Source of the DNA: Acidimicrobiales bacterium
GTDB taxonomy: Bacteria > Actinomycetota > Acidimicrobiia > Acidimicrobiales > JABEUL01
Reading direction: 5' to 3'
NCBI GenBank assembly: GCA_013044465.1
Contig: JABEUL010000336.1
Location: 1-21,962 of the forward strand
DNA: 21,962 nt
This document shows, piece after piece, positions 1 through 8,392 of the stretch. A model generated the notes under the pieces. The model had not been told where the DNA came from and searched no databases. It saw only the letters and a list, made by a program, of their open reading frames with translations. Positions within the stretch are counted from its first letter, which is position 1; each line of letters opens with the position of its first letter. A program made the translations under genes and the position numbers.

Positions 1-1
1 A

Positions 2-2230
2 GTGAAATTAGAAGAACACTGGGGAGGCCCTCCTGGAGACATTGGAGTAAGTGACAAATTTCATTTTTGCGGGAAATCCTTTGGAAATGTCATCGTGGCT
101 ATCCAGCCTCCTAGGGGATATGGAGTTGATCCAATTGCCGTGTATCACTCTCCAGATCTTCCTCCCACTCATCACTACCTTGCCTTTTACCGATGGTTAG
201 ACGAAGTATTTAAAGCAGATGCTTGCATCCATTTAGGCAAACACGGCACACTTGAATGGCTTCCGGGTAAAGGTGTGGGCCTTTCTGGTGAGTGTTTTAC
301 TGATCTTGCTCTTGGGTCAATGCCTTTCATATATCCCTTTGTCGTCAATGATCCAGGAGAAGGGACCCAAGCCAAAAGAAGAGCTCATGCCGTAATTGTC
401 GACCACATGGTGCCTCCTCTGACAAATGCTGGACTTTATGATGAACTCGCCGAGATTGAGATCTTATTAGATGAACATGCCAGAGTCTCAATGATGGATC
501 CCGCAAAATTAGAAAAGGTGAGAGAATTGCTTTGGGAATCCATGGTAAAGGCGGAGATTCACAGAGACTTGGCTTTAAAGAGGGAAAGAGTCGAATCTCA
601 TCCCTGGTTACTTGATGGAAATCCTGATCTAGGCGATGCATCTTTTGACACTGTGGTCCCGGAAATTGATGGGTATCTATGTGAGTTAAAGGACTCAATG
701 ATAAGAGGAGGCCTTCACATCTTGGGCCAGAGCCCATCTGGAGACTCTTTGATAGACACGGTTGTGTCAATCACCAAGGTGCAGCAAGGTTCGGTGGGCT
801 CTTACCGGAATGAGGTAGCTACAAAACTCAGTATTGCGCATGACTCTATGCGAACAAGTGAAATTGAGATCTTGAATAAAGCGCTTCACGACTCTATTGA
901 AAGAATTATAAATGAGGGACCAGACGAAACTAGCAGCATTGAAAGGTGGATCAAGAGATGGCTTCTGCCGGCAATTGATAAAACCGAGGGTGAGATCGAC
1001 TCAGTCCTAAGGGCATTGGAAGGACAATTCGTTGAGCCCGGACCTTCAGGTGCGCCTTCTAGGGGAATGGCTTACGTGCTTCCAACGGGGAGAAATTTCT
1101 ACTCAATTGATCCTAAAGCCATTCCGTCTCCACTTGCATATGAAATTGGTGTAAAGCTTGCCGATCAAGTAATTAGTGAATTTAAATCCCAAGAAGGAAG
1201 TTTCCCTACCTCTGTGGCAGTTGTGGCTTGGGGTACTTCTGCGATGAGGACCTGTGGGGATGACATAGCACAGATATTTGCCTTCATCGGAGTCAAACCT
1301 ACTTGGGACGAAGTCTCAGGTCGTGTCACGGGAGTTGAGCTTATTCCATCCGATGAGCTCAATAGGCCAAGAGTGGATGTGACTGTGAGAATGTCCGGGT
1401 TTTTCCGGGATGCATTTCCTCACGTAGTCGAGCTTTTAGATCAGGCATTTCAATTGGCAAGTCTCGCAGATGACAAATGGCCCAATCCGTTAGCTTCAAG
1501 TGGAGGTGATGTGCATAGAATCTTTGGACCTAAACCAGGCAGCTATGGTTCTGGAATTCTGCATGTCTTGGAATCTGGAGCCTGGGAAGATGACAAAGAT
1601 CTCACTGCTATATATCTTAAGTGGGGAGGTTATACCTATGGGGGTGGAAGAGATGGTGAGTACTCTGCAAAAATGTGGGCAGAGCGCCTTGGTGCAACAG
1701 AAATTGCCATAAAAAATCAGGATAATAGAGAACACGACATTTTTGACTCGGATGACTATATGCAAGATCATGGAGGAATGATTAATGCCATCAGGACCTT
1801 AAGTGGGAAAAGTCCAATGGCAGTATTTGGCGATACTTCTAATCCTAGAAACTTGAAAGTGACATCCCTCGAGCAGGAAGCCGCACGAGTTGTTCGGACT
1901 AGAGTAGTTAATCCAAAGTGGATTGAAGCCATGATGAATCACGGCTACAAAGGGGCCTTTGAGATGGCCGCAACAGTAGACTACCTTTACGGTTATGATG
2001 CAACAGCACGCATCATTGAGGACTGGATGTACGAAGAAATTGTAAACAAATATGTAGCTGATAAGAAGGTTAAGGATTTCTTCAAACAGTCGAATCCTTG
2101 GGCCCTTGGTGCAATTGCCGAGAAACTGCTTGAAGCCAACCGAAGAGGTTTATTTAAAGCGAGTCAAGAGTCATTAGAGACGCTGCATGATGCAATTTTA
2201 GAATCAGAAAGGTGGCAAGAGTCAAGATGA
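2..2230 (+). CDS. cobN: Cobaltochelatase large subunit CobN, C-terminal part (5' end outside the window)
   Basis: C-terminal 742 residues of the large subunit that inserts Co2+ into hydrogenobyrinate a,c-diamide in aerobic cobalamin synthesis, working with an AAA/VWA ATPase partner in the cytoplasm. The CobN/BchH family signature HLGKHGTLEWLPGK is at about residues 77-90. Near the C-terminus, the stretch NPKWIEAMMNHGYKGAFEMA followed by ATVDYLYGYDATA is CobN-type rather than the magnesium chelatase BchH type. Full actinobacterial CobN proteins are about 1200 residues or more, so roughly the first 450 lie upstream; the GTG at base 2 is an internal codon, not a start. The stop TGA overlaps the ATG of the next gene (ATGA at 2227), so the two are translationally coupled. 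No other cobalamin gene is visible here. Function is well supported; metal specificity comes from family resemblance. Confidence 0.92.
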   Translation: MKLEEHWGGPPGDIGVSDKFHFCGKSFGNVIVAIQPPRGYGVDPIAVYHSPDLPPTHHYLAFYRWLDEVFKADACIHLGKHGTLEWLPGKGVGLSGECFTDLALGSMPFIYPFVVNDPGEGTQAKRRAHAVIVDHMVPPLTNAGLYDELAEIEILLDEHARVSMMDPAKLEKVRELLWESMVKAEIHRDLALKRERVESHPWLLDGNPDLGDASFDTVVPEIDGYLCELKDSMIRGGLHILGQSPSGDSLIDTVVSITKVQQGSVGSYRNEVATKLSIAHDSMRTSEIEILNKALHDSIERIINEGPDETSSIERWIKRWLLPAIDKTEGEIDSVLRALEGQFVEPGPSGAPSRGMAYVLPTGRNFYSIDPKAIPSPLAYEIGVKLADQVISEFKSQEGSFPTSVAVVAWGTSAMRTCGDDIAQIFAFIGVKPTWDEVSGRVTGVELIPSDELNRPRVDVTVRMSGFFRDAFPHVVELLDQAFQLASLADDKWPNPLASSGGDVHRIFGPKPGSYGSGILHVLESGAWEDDKDLTAIYLKWGGYTYGGGRDGEYSAKMWAERLGATEIAIKNQDNREHDIFDSDDYMQDHGGMINAIRTLSGKSPMAVFGDTSNPRNLKVTSLEQEAARVVRTRVVNPKWIEAMMNHGYKGAFEMAATVDYLYGYDATARIIEDWMYEEIVNKYVADKKVKDFFKQSNPWALGAIAEKLLEANRRGLFKASQESLETLHDAILESERWQESR

Positions 2231-4125
2231 AAGATATATCGTATCCATTTACTGCCATTGTTGGAATGGACGACATGGTTTTAGCTCTCAAGCTTTTGGC
2301 TATCGACCCAAGTCTTGGCGGAGTAGTACTAAGCGGAGATAAGGGAAGTGGGAAATCAACCGCTGCGCGTTCTATGGCATCGCTACTTGGGGAAAAAGTT
2401 CCCTTTGTTGAACTGCCAATTGGAGTAAGCGAAGATCGAGTTATTGGAAGTTTAGATGTCACAAAGGCTCTAAATGAAGGACAAGAGGTTCTCCGTGCTG
2501 GCTTGTTGTCTGAAGCTGATGGGGGAGTGCTCTACGTTGACGAAGTCAACTTACTGCCAGCACATATCACAGATCTTCTTTTGGATTCTTCGGCCAGTGG
2601 GAGGTTAAAGGTCGAAAGAGATGGGATTTCAATAACCAAATCTGCCAAGTTCGCACTCGTTGGATCTATGAATCCTGAAGAGGGAGAGTTGCGTCCCCAA
2701 CTTCTCGACCGCTTCGGGCTTTTTGCAACATGTAATTCATCAACCGATTGGAAAATTCGAAAAGAAATCGTTGAAAATAGAATTGCCTTTGAGCGGGACC
2801 CCAAGCAATTCGAAAAAAAGTGGGAGCAAAGGGAACAAATTGCAAAAGAAGCTATTAGAAATGCTAAATCATTAATTAAAAAAGGTTTAATTGCACTGGA
2901 ACCTTCCGTGATGGAATCTGCCATTGGACTTGCCTTAGACTTTGGAGTGGAGGGAATTAGAGCAGATATCACGTTATGTAAAGCAGCAATTGCTAACTGC
3001 TCTCTTCGAGGGGACACAAATGTTGAGATCATAGATCTAGAGACAGTGGCCCCCTTGGTGTTAAGCCATAGAGCCAAGCAAGTGAAAAATACAAGGTCTT
3101 CAGATAAGCAAGATGACTTAAAAGATGCAATCAGTGATTCGCTAAATGAAAGTTCACTCAATCATTCTGGGGGATCAACTGATACCGACGTAAAGGATCA
3201 ATCGCAAAGCCAAAAAGGTATGACAGGTGACAATAGTAGCGATGGAGACAAAAATCCAAAGAATAGTGAAAGGTCTAGTCAGAAATTGAATTGGTCTTCC
3301 ATTGAAACTGCTTTAGATTCTCCAGTAAAGCTGAAAGATTCGAAATTAAATCTCAAGGACAGTCATCATCGCTCCAAAGATTCATATTCAAAGCCTGGAA
3401 TTTATGGGAGAAAGATATCGTCTAGGTCTATTCAGCCAGATGATCAGCTAACAAGCATTGACTTGCCCGGCACACTTCGAATGGCGGGAGCAAAGGCGAT
3501 ATCTGGTCAAAATTCCAGTGGTACTTCCAATTTTGGTGCAACTATTAACTACCATGACCTTCAGGTTTCAATCAGAGAACGAGTAGGTCAAGTTACTGTC
3601 ATATTCATAATTGACACCAGTTCTTCAATGGGAAATAGCCAGAGTGCGCTAAAAAGGCTTAATTTTGTCAAAAAAGCGCTTTCTGACCTATTTGAGGACT
3701 GTTACCAAAAAAGGCGCGAGGTCGCCATCATCACCTTTGGCGGAAACGAAGCTAAGACCATTGTCAGCCCAACTGCAAGCATTGAAATTGCCTCCCAACG
3801 ACTTGAAGAGGTGGTGATAGGCGGACCGACCCCGTTGGCCTCTGGCCTAGATCTGGCCCACACTATGGCACAAAATATTAAAATCCGAGGTGGAACCCCA
3901 TATCTTGTCCTGGTAACCGATGGACGGGCGACTTTGGGGTCGGAGAATAGTGAAATAAGTCCATTTAAAGAGGCCTTATTGGCAGCAAATAAGCTAAAAA
4001 TGCTTAAAATTGAGGTAATTGTGGTTAAAAACCACGAAAAATACACCAATACAACAGATTTCTGTGAGTTGCTATACGAAGCTCTTGACGCAAGTTCTAT
4101 GATATTGATAGAGGAAAGTTTGTGA
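2227..4125 (+). CDS. Fused ChlI/ChlD-type chelatase ATPase subunit (AAA + VWA), partner of CobN
   Basis: ATPase component of a cobalt/magnesium chelatase of the single-chain actinobacterial type (Rv2850c-like), 632 residues from the chosen start. The N-terminal AAA+ domain (about 1-290) has Walker A GDKGSGKST at 37-45 and Walker B VLYVDE at 101-106. A hydrophilic linker rich in Ser, Lys, Asp and Asn (about 290-440) contains repeated LKDS/SKDS motifs. The C-terminal von Willebrand A domain (about 455-632) has the MIDAS motif DTSSS at 463-467. I chose ATG 2227 because it makes the classic 4-nt overlap with the cobN stop and has an AGGTGG-like site about 12 nt upstream; an in-frame GTG at 2212 is an alternative. 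It powers metal insertion by CobN through ATP hydrolysis. Mg-chelatase function is less likely because the partner is CobN-like and no chlorophyll genes are seen. Confidence 0.88.
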   Translation: MKDISYPFTAIVGMDDMVLALKLLAIDPSLGGVVLSGDKGSGKSTAARSMASLLGEKVPFVELPIGVSEDRVIGSLDVTKALNEGQEVLRAGLLSEADGGVLYVDEVNLLPAHITDLLLDSSASGRLKVERDGISITKSAKFALVGSMNPEEGELRPQLLDRFGLFATCNSSTDWKIRKEIVENRIAFERDPKQFEKKWEQREQIAKEAIRNAKSLIKKGLIALEPSVMESAIGLALDFGVEGIRADITLCKAAIANCSLRGDTNVEIIDLETVAPLVLSHRAKQVKNTRSSDKQDDLKDAISDSLNESSLNHSGGSTDTDVKDQSQSQKGMTGDNSSDGDKNPKNSERSSQKLNWSSIETALDSPVKLKDSKLNLKDSHHRSKDSYSKPGIYGRKISSRSIQPDDQLTSIDLPGTLRMAGAKAISGQNSSGTSNFGATINYHDLQVSIRERVGQVTVIFIIDTSSSMGNSQSALKRLNFVKKALSDLFEDCYQKRREVAIITFGGNEAKTIVSPTASIEIASQRLEEVVIGGPTPLASGLDLAHTMAQNIKIRGGTPYLVLVTDGRATLGSENSEISPFKEALLAANKLKMLKIEVIVVKNHEKYTNTTDFCELLYEALDASSMILIEESL

Positions 4126-4200
4126 CAAATACATGAAAGTTATATTTCAAGTATTCTAAAAAGGTTGGAGTAATGATGTCGTCTGCGAAAGGAGAGTACT

Positions 4201-5268
4201 GTGACAGTGGCTTCTGAAGACTTAAAAGATGATGATGGAGGTTTGAACGCTGACGGTGTTGAACAGGTTGCCGAAAGTGTTGTGCCTAACTTTGAATTAA
4301 GTGAGGCCCTACAACGCGTTCTCTCATGGCAAAGACAAGATCCAGGGTTGCGAATTTCGGAGATGCAACGCCTTTTGGGCGGGTCATCGAGAATTACTTG
4401 GATTTGCTTAGCGACAGGTGGTGACGGGGTAGGTACACGTTTAGTTTTGCGGATGGACCCGCCCGGAGTTTCACGACCCGGATCGCTTGTCCAAGAAGGT
4501 CAGTTGATGACTTTGGCCACTAATTCAGGTGCACCAGTTCCTAATATCATTATGTCAAGTGATGACCCGGGTTTGTTGGGAGCTCCATTTTTATTGATGG
4601 AGTTCGTGGATGGATACTCACATCCCAGAGCCATATTGCGTGAAAAGGCGCTTGAAAAACTTCGTCCTCAGTTAGCGGGCATGTGTGGCCAAGCCTTAGC
4701 AAAGATTCATTCCATTCCAGTAGAGGAAGTTCCTTGGCTTGCAACCGTTGATGTGTTGAGTCAAGTTAGAACTCAACTAGACCAACTAGGTGAACCACAT
4801 CCTGTATTTGAATTAGCTGTAAGGCAGTTGGAAGCAACTAAGCCACAATCTCTTGGAACTACCGTTGTACATGGCGATTTCAGGAATGGAAACTTGATAG
4901 TGGGAGCCGAGGGCATTCGAGGAGTTATTGACTGGGAGTTGAGCCATATAGGTGACCCTATGGAAGATCTTGGCTGGCTTTGTGTGAGATCCTGGAGATT
5001 TGGAGGACCCGGACCTGTTGGTGGATTTGGAACTTACAATCAGTTGATCTTTTCCTACGAGCATGCTAGCGGCCGCGTATTAGATCGCCAACTGCTCAGA
5101 TGGTGGGAGTTGCTTTGCAGTGTCCGTTGGGGCGTTATGACAATGATGCAAGCTCAGGCATTCAGGCAAGGCACGCATAGATCGCTTGATACTGCATTAA
5201 TCGGACGTCTTGTTTGTGAAGTCGAGTGGGATGTACTTGCACTTCTCTCTACTGGAAGAAAGGGTTAA
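4201..5268 (+). CDS. APH-fold phosphotransferase (acyl-CoA dehydrogenase-associated type)
   Basis: A 355-residue kinase-like protein of the aminoglycoside phosphotransferase/choline kinase superfamily. The catalytic loop HGDFRNGN is at 224-231 (general base D226) and the metal-binding IDWE at 243-246 (D244). LLMEFVDG at 131-138 fits the hinge. The first 30 residues are acidic and probably disordered. The GTG start has a good GAAAGGAG site about 5 nt upstream, and the two nearby ATGs at 4173 and 4176 are out of frame. It is followed after 2 nt by a DUF6285-like gene. This pair commonly sits beside acyl-CoA dehydrogenase genes, and this APH branch (ACAD10-like) is thought to phosphorylate hydroxylated acyl substrates rather than antibiotics. 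No dehydrogenase lies in the window next to it, so the substrate is unknown; I would not call it a resistance gene. Confidence 0.85.
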   Translation: MTVASEDLKDDDGGLNADGVEQVAESVVPNFELSEALQRVLSWQRQDPGLRISEMQRLLGGSSRITWICLATGGDGVGTRLVLRMDPPGVSRPGSLVQEGQLMTLATNSGAPVPNIIMSSDDPGLLGAPFLLMEFVDGYSHPRAILREKALEKLRPQLAGMCGQALAKIHSIPVEEVPWLATVDVLSQVRTQLDQLGEPHPVFELAVRQLEATKPQSLGTTVVHGDFRNGNLIVGAEGIRGVIDWELSHIGDPMEDLGWLCVRSWRFGGPGPVGGFGTYNQLIFSYEHASGRVLDRQLLRWWELLCSVRWGVMTMMQAQAFRQGTHRSLDTALIGRLVCEVEWDVLALLSTGRKG

Positions 5269-5270
5269 TT

Positions 5271-5678
5271 GTGGCATTACAAGATCCCCCGGCAACTGAA
5301 GATCTACTGGTTGCTGTCAGGGAGTATCTTCAAGAAGAAATTCTCCCAAACGCAGACCAGGCAAAAAGAGTTCATGCACTGATGGCCATTAAAATTATGG
5401 GGGTTATTGAGCGGGAGTTAAGCATTGGACTTAGGCTCGAAGGTGAGCACGAGGAAGCTCTTCGCTCATTAGGTGTATCTAACGAAGCTGAATTAGCTGC
5501 TGCAATTAGATCAGGAAGTCTTGATTCGAGGCGTGATGAGCTGCTTAAGGTGCTCAGGCATACAACTGCATCAAAGCTGATGGTGGCAAGTCCAGCATTT
5601 CTAGATAGAGCGCAAAAAGAAGCAGCCGCAATTGCAGCAAGGCAGGCCAAACGAGCCGATGCCGCAGCCAACGGCTAA
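5271..5678 (+). CDS. DUF6285-like protein
   Basis: A 135-residue, mostly helical, soluble protein without signal peptide or membrane segment. It resembles the DUF6285 family in the N-terminal pattern DPPATEDLLVAVREYLQEEILP and the later VIERELSIG. The C-terminus (about 110-135) is Ala/Lys/Arg-rich and low in complexity. The GTG at 5271 is preferred: it lies 2 nt after the phosphotransferase stop with an AGAAAGGG site about 7 nt upstream. A longer in-frame reading from 5226 would overlap the upstream gene and add residues unlike the family. Family function is unknown; it is recurrently encoded next to APH-like kinases and acyl-CoA dehydrogenases, and the close spacing here points to one transcript and perhaps one complex. 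Assignment to the DUF is from memory of the family pattern, so moderately sure. Confidence 0.72.
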   Translation: MALQDPPATEDLLVAVREYLQEEILPNADQAKRVHALMAIKIMGVIERELSIGLRLEGEHEEALRSLGVSNEAELAAAIRSGSLDSRRDELLKVLRHTTASKLMVASPAFLDRAQKEAAAIAARQAKRADAAANG

Positions 5679-5716
5679 TTACAATTTGGATTAAATCAAA
5701 ATAATTTGGTCACGGC

Positions 5717-5742
5717 AATGAGTTCGTTAGGGTGCACTCATT
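5717..5742. terminator. Weak hairpin between convergent genes, possible bidirectional terminator
   Basis: An inverted repeat AATGAGT (5717-5723) / ACTCATT (5736-5742) with a 12-nt loop lies in the 85-nt gap between the convergent DUF6285-like gene and fabI. The stem is AT-rich and only modest T or A runs follow, so termination is plausible from position rather than strength. Confidence 0.3.
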
Positions 5743-5763
5743 AAGATCAATTTTCATTTGCCA

Positions 5764-6537
5764 CTATGCCCCAACAGCGTGAAAGCCGCCGTCGGCATGA
5801 ATTATCTCTCCGGTGGTCAGTGGGAACCAATCACTGAGAAGCGCAATTACAGAACGAGCCACCAAAGAAGCATCGTTGACATCCCAACCAAGAGGTGCTC
5901 TTTCTGCCCAAGCTTGTTCAAATCTTTCAAATTTTGGAATTGATTTGGCTGCCACAGTCCTAATTGGTCCAGCCGCTATGAGATTGACTCGAATTCCATC
6001 TGCTCCGAGATCCCTGGCCAAATAACGCGATAGTGATTCAAAAGCTGCCTTTGTCACTCCCATCCAGTCATAAGTCGGCCAGGCCACCGCTGCATCGAAA
6101 TCTAAACCGACGATGGAGGGCGAAGCTGACTCCCTGAGGAGTGGGTGGAAAGTTTTGGCCAAAAGTTTTAATGAAAATGCTGATATCTCAATTGCGGTTG
6201 CAACATCTGACCAATCAGCAGCCATTATGCCATGGCCTAGGCATGCTTCGGGAGCATAACCTATTGCATGAACCAGCCCATCTAAGCTATTCCATCTATC
6301 CTTTAGGGTTGTGAGAGCGCTTTGTGCTGTTTCGGGCCTAGAAACATCAATTTCAATGACCTCAATGGATGGATCGAGTCGCCTGGCCATTCTTTGGGTG
6401 AGGGAAAGACCTCTTCCCGCACCAGATAGGACAACTTCGGCACCCTCTTTCAAAGCAAGTTCAGCAATTGAATATGCCAAAGACGCATCCGTGAGGACTC
6501 CTGTTACTAAAATTCGTTTGCCACTAATAATTCCCAT
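5764..6537 (-). CDS. fabI: Enoyl-[acyl-carrier-protein] reductase (NADH), InhA/FabI type
   Basis: A 257-residue short-chain dehydrogenase that carries out the last reduction of the FAS-II elongation cycle. The N-terminus MGIISGKRILVTGVLTDASLAYSIA is the FabI/InhA nucleotide-binding start. The catalytic pair Tyr156 and Lys163 sits in YDWMGVTK (InhA Tyr158/Lys165). Several blocks are very InhA-like: SIVGLDFDA at 141-149, AAGPIRTVA, RAPLGWDVNDA, and a C-terminal LLSDWFPLTTGEIIHADGG. The frame stays open far upstream (to about 6939), but those residues overlap npdG on the other strand and do not resemble the family, so ATG 6537 is chosen. No Shine-Dalgarno precedes it; a TACGCT hexamer ends 6 nt upstream. 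The length matches the family and the gene appears intact. Confidence 0.93.
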   Translation of the reverse strand: MGIISGKRILVTGVLTDASLAYSIAELALKEGAEVVLSGAGRGLSLTQRMARRLDPSIEVIEIDVSRPETAQSALTTLKDRWNSLDGLVHAIGYAPEACLGHGIMAADWSDVATAIEISAFSLKLLAKTFHPLLRESASPSIVGLDFDAAVAWPTYDWMGVTKAAFESLSRYLARDLGADGIRVNLIAAGPIRTVAAKSIPKFERFEQAWAERAPLGWDVNDASLVARSVIALLSDWFPLTTGEIIHADGGFHAVGA

Positions 6538-6543
6538 TGGCAG

Positions 6544-6549
6544 AGCGTA
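6544..6549 (-). promoter_or_regulatory. Candidate -10 of a leaderless fabI promoter
   Basis: TACGCT on the minus strand ends 6 nt before the fabI ATG, and there is no ribosome-binding site. The -35 region is poor. Placement matches similar hexamers before ruvC and the antitoxin. Confidence 0.3.
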
Positions 6550-6574
6550 GTTCGACAAATGAAAGGCTAAAAAC

Positions 6575-7258
6575 ATGTTGGGAAAAAAATGCATTGGAAT
6601 AATCGGAGGAACAGGGCCCGCTGGGCTCGGAATGGCGCTCCGACTAGGAGTTTCAGGCCATGAAGTTGTCGTTGGTTCTAGGGATGAAAAAAGGGGGGCA
6701 GATTGTGTGAAAAACCTCAAAGAAGGCAATTTAGACCAAAATATTGCCATTTCTGGATCAGATAATGCCGAGGCTTCGAAGTGTGAAACTGTCATTGTCG
6801 CAACTCCTTGGGACGCGACTATAGAAACTCTCAAACCACTAAAGGCAAATCTAGAAGGGAAAAAGGTAGTTTCAATGGTGAATGCCCTTATGAAGACTTT
6901 GGGAGAACTTGAGCCATTAATTCCAGGCCGAGGATCCATGGCCTTAGAAATCCAGAGAGTACTGCCTAAATCTTTGGTAATCGGAGCATTTCATCACCTA
7001 CCTGCTGCCAATTTAAATGATTTAGCTCATGAGTTGAGCGAGGACGTGGCGGTCTTTGGAGATAACAAAGAAGCTGTTTTAGACACTGCCAATATTGTAA
7101 ATTCCATTAGTGGGCTTCGGGCAATTTACGTGGGATCTCTCTCACAGGGCCTTGCGGTAGAGAGCTTCACGGCAGTACTCGTTTCTGCTTCGATCAAGAA
7201 CAAGGGCCATGTATCGATTAAATTCACTGGTTTGGACTCAATAGGATCTAATCTATGA
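6575..7258 (+). CDS. npdG: NADPH-dependent F420 reductase (F420H2:NADP+ oxidoreductase)
   Basis: A 227-residue Rossmann-fold protein that exchanges hydride between NADP(H) and coenzyme F420. The N-terminus CIGIIGGTGPAGLGMALRLG gives the GxGxxG dinucleotide loop (about residues 10-19), and the VVVGSRDEKRG segment at the end of the second strand fits NADP recognition (GSR). The internal ETVIVATPWD and the MVNALMK segment also fit this family. The start has GAAAGG 8 nt upstream. Its stop overlaps the mshC ATG by 4 nt (ATGA at 7255), so the two are co-translated. It is divergent from fabI with 37 bp between start codons. The presence of this enzyme implies an F420-using organism. Length is typical for the family. 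Confidence 0.87.
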   Translation: MLGKKCIGIIGGTGPAGLGMALRLGVSGHEVVVGSRDEKRGADCVKNLKEGNLDQNIAISGSDNAEASKCETVIVATPWDATIETLKPLKANLEGKKVVSMVNALMKTLGELEPLIPGRGSMALEIQRVLPKSLVIGAFHHLPAANLNDLAHELSEDVAVFGDNKEAVLDTANIVNSISGLRAIYVGSLSQGLAVESFTAVLVSASIKNKGHVSIKFTGLDSIGSNL

Positions 7259-8376
7259 AACTTTACGATTCTTGTGCTCAGGGAGTAATTGAATTAGATC
7301 CTGGTCCAATTGTGACTCTCTATACCTGCGGAATCACGCCCTATGACGCTGCCCACATTGGACATGGCGCAGTCTATGTCCTCTATGATGTGCTGCAGCG
7401 CCGGTTAAGAGATTTGGGCCATGAAACCAGGTGCGTGAGAAACATCACCGATGTAGATGACGATTTATTGAAAAAAGCACGAGAGATGGGAGTTAACTAT
7501 CTTGATCTGGCAGCTGAGCAGATTGCCCTGTTTGATACTTCAATGAAGGCGCTTAATTTGCTTCCCGCATGGAGTGAACCAAGAGCCACATCTGCAATTC
7601 CTGACATCTTGAGACACATCGGCTCGCTTTTAGATTCTAAACTCGCCTATCAATCAAATGTGGCGGTTTATTTCGATGTCCATTCTGTGGCAGATTTTGG
7701 TTCTCTTAGTCATTTAAGTGAAACTGAAATGCTAGCTATTACAAAAGAGCGAGGAGGAAACCCGGAAGATCCGGCCAAGAGAAATCCATTAGATGTAGTT
7801 CTTTGGCAGCCTTCACAAGCTGATGAGCCAGTTTGGCAGTCCCGCTGGGGACCTGGAAGACCTGGATGGCACGTTGAGTGTGTGGCACTTTCTCTGAGAG
7901 AACATGGCGGGGAGACTCTCGATATTCATGGCGGAGGATCAGATCTTTTGTTTCCGCATCATGAATGTGAAAGAGCACAGGCTGAAGCTGTTATGGGAAC
8001 AGTGTTTTCTAGGCGCTGGGTTCATGTGGGGATGGTGAAATACCGGGGTGAGAAGATGTCTAAGTCGTTGGGGAATCTGGTTTTCATACATGATTTGTTG
8101 AAAAATTATGCACCTGGAGCAATTAGGCTTGCCCTCTTGTCGCATCACTATGCTGAGTCATGGGAGTGGAATGACTTGTTAATGGATCAAGCTGCAGATC
8201 GTTACGCTAGGTATGCAAGTCTAGGAAATGGCGAGGCAGGAATAAATGAAGTTAGGGAAAGATTGGATGACAATCTCGACACCCCTTCAATAATAGATAT
8301 TCTGGATCAAGAAGCTAAGTCTTCTAAAGGCGTTTCTAAGACATTAGAACTATTAGGCATTCCCGTTACTACCTGA
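7255..8376 (+). CDS. mshC: Mycothiol ligase MshC (cysteine:GlcN-Ins ligase), CysRS paralogue
   Basis: A 373-residue class I aminoacyl-tRNA-synthetase-like enzyme, assigned as the ATP-dependent ligase joining cysteine to GlcN-inositol in mycothiol synthesis. It has HIGH at 34-37, KMSKS at 267-271 and likely zinc ligands Cys25, Cys209 and His235. The CGITPYDAAHIGH segment is MshC-like; true CysRS normally reads CGPTVYDYxHIGH. It also lacks the C-terminal anticodon-binding extension of CysRS (about 460 residues) and is somewhat shorter than typical MshC (about 410). It overlaps npdG by 4 nt and is followed 16 nt later by thrS. MshC is the better call on motif and length; a shortened CysRS is the alternative, testable by whether the genome has another cysS. 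Confidence 0.8.
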   Translation: MKLYDSCAQGVIELDPGPIVTLYTCGITPYDAAHIGHGAVYVLYDVLQRRLRDLGHETRCVRNITDVDDDLLKKAREMGVNYLDLAAEQIALFDTSMKALNLLPAWSEPRATSAIPDILRHIGSLLDSKLAYQSNVAVYFDVHSVADFGSLSHLSETEMLAITKERGGNPEDPAKRNPLDVVLWQPSQADEPVWQSRWGPGRPGWHVECVALSLREHGGETLDIHGGGSDLLFPHHECERAQAEAVMGTVFSRRWVHVGMVKYRGEKMSKSLGNLVFIHDLLKNYAPGAIRLALLSHHYAESWEWNDLLMDQAADRYARYASLGNGEAGINEVRERLDDNLDTPSIIDILDQEAKSSKGVSKTLELLGIPVTT

Positions 8377-8392
8377 GAAAGAGATTATATAA

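Noticed and set aside
4201..5268. Aminoglycoside resistance gene
   Set aside because: The APH fold is shared, but sequence type and the DUF6285-like neighbour point to the acyl-CoA-dehydrogenase-linked branch.
6538..6939. Extension of the fabI reading frame by about 134 residues upstream
   Set aside because: The added residues do not resemble the family, overlap npdG on the other strand, and the family N-terminus begins exactly at MGIISGK.
8377..8392. T-box leader controlling thrS
   Set aside because: Only 16 nt separate mshC and thrS, with no room for such a structure.
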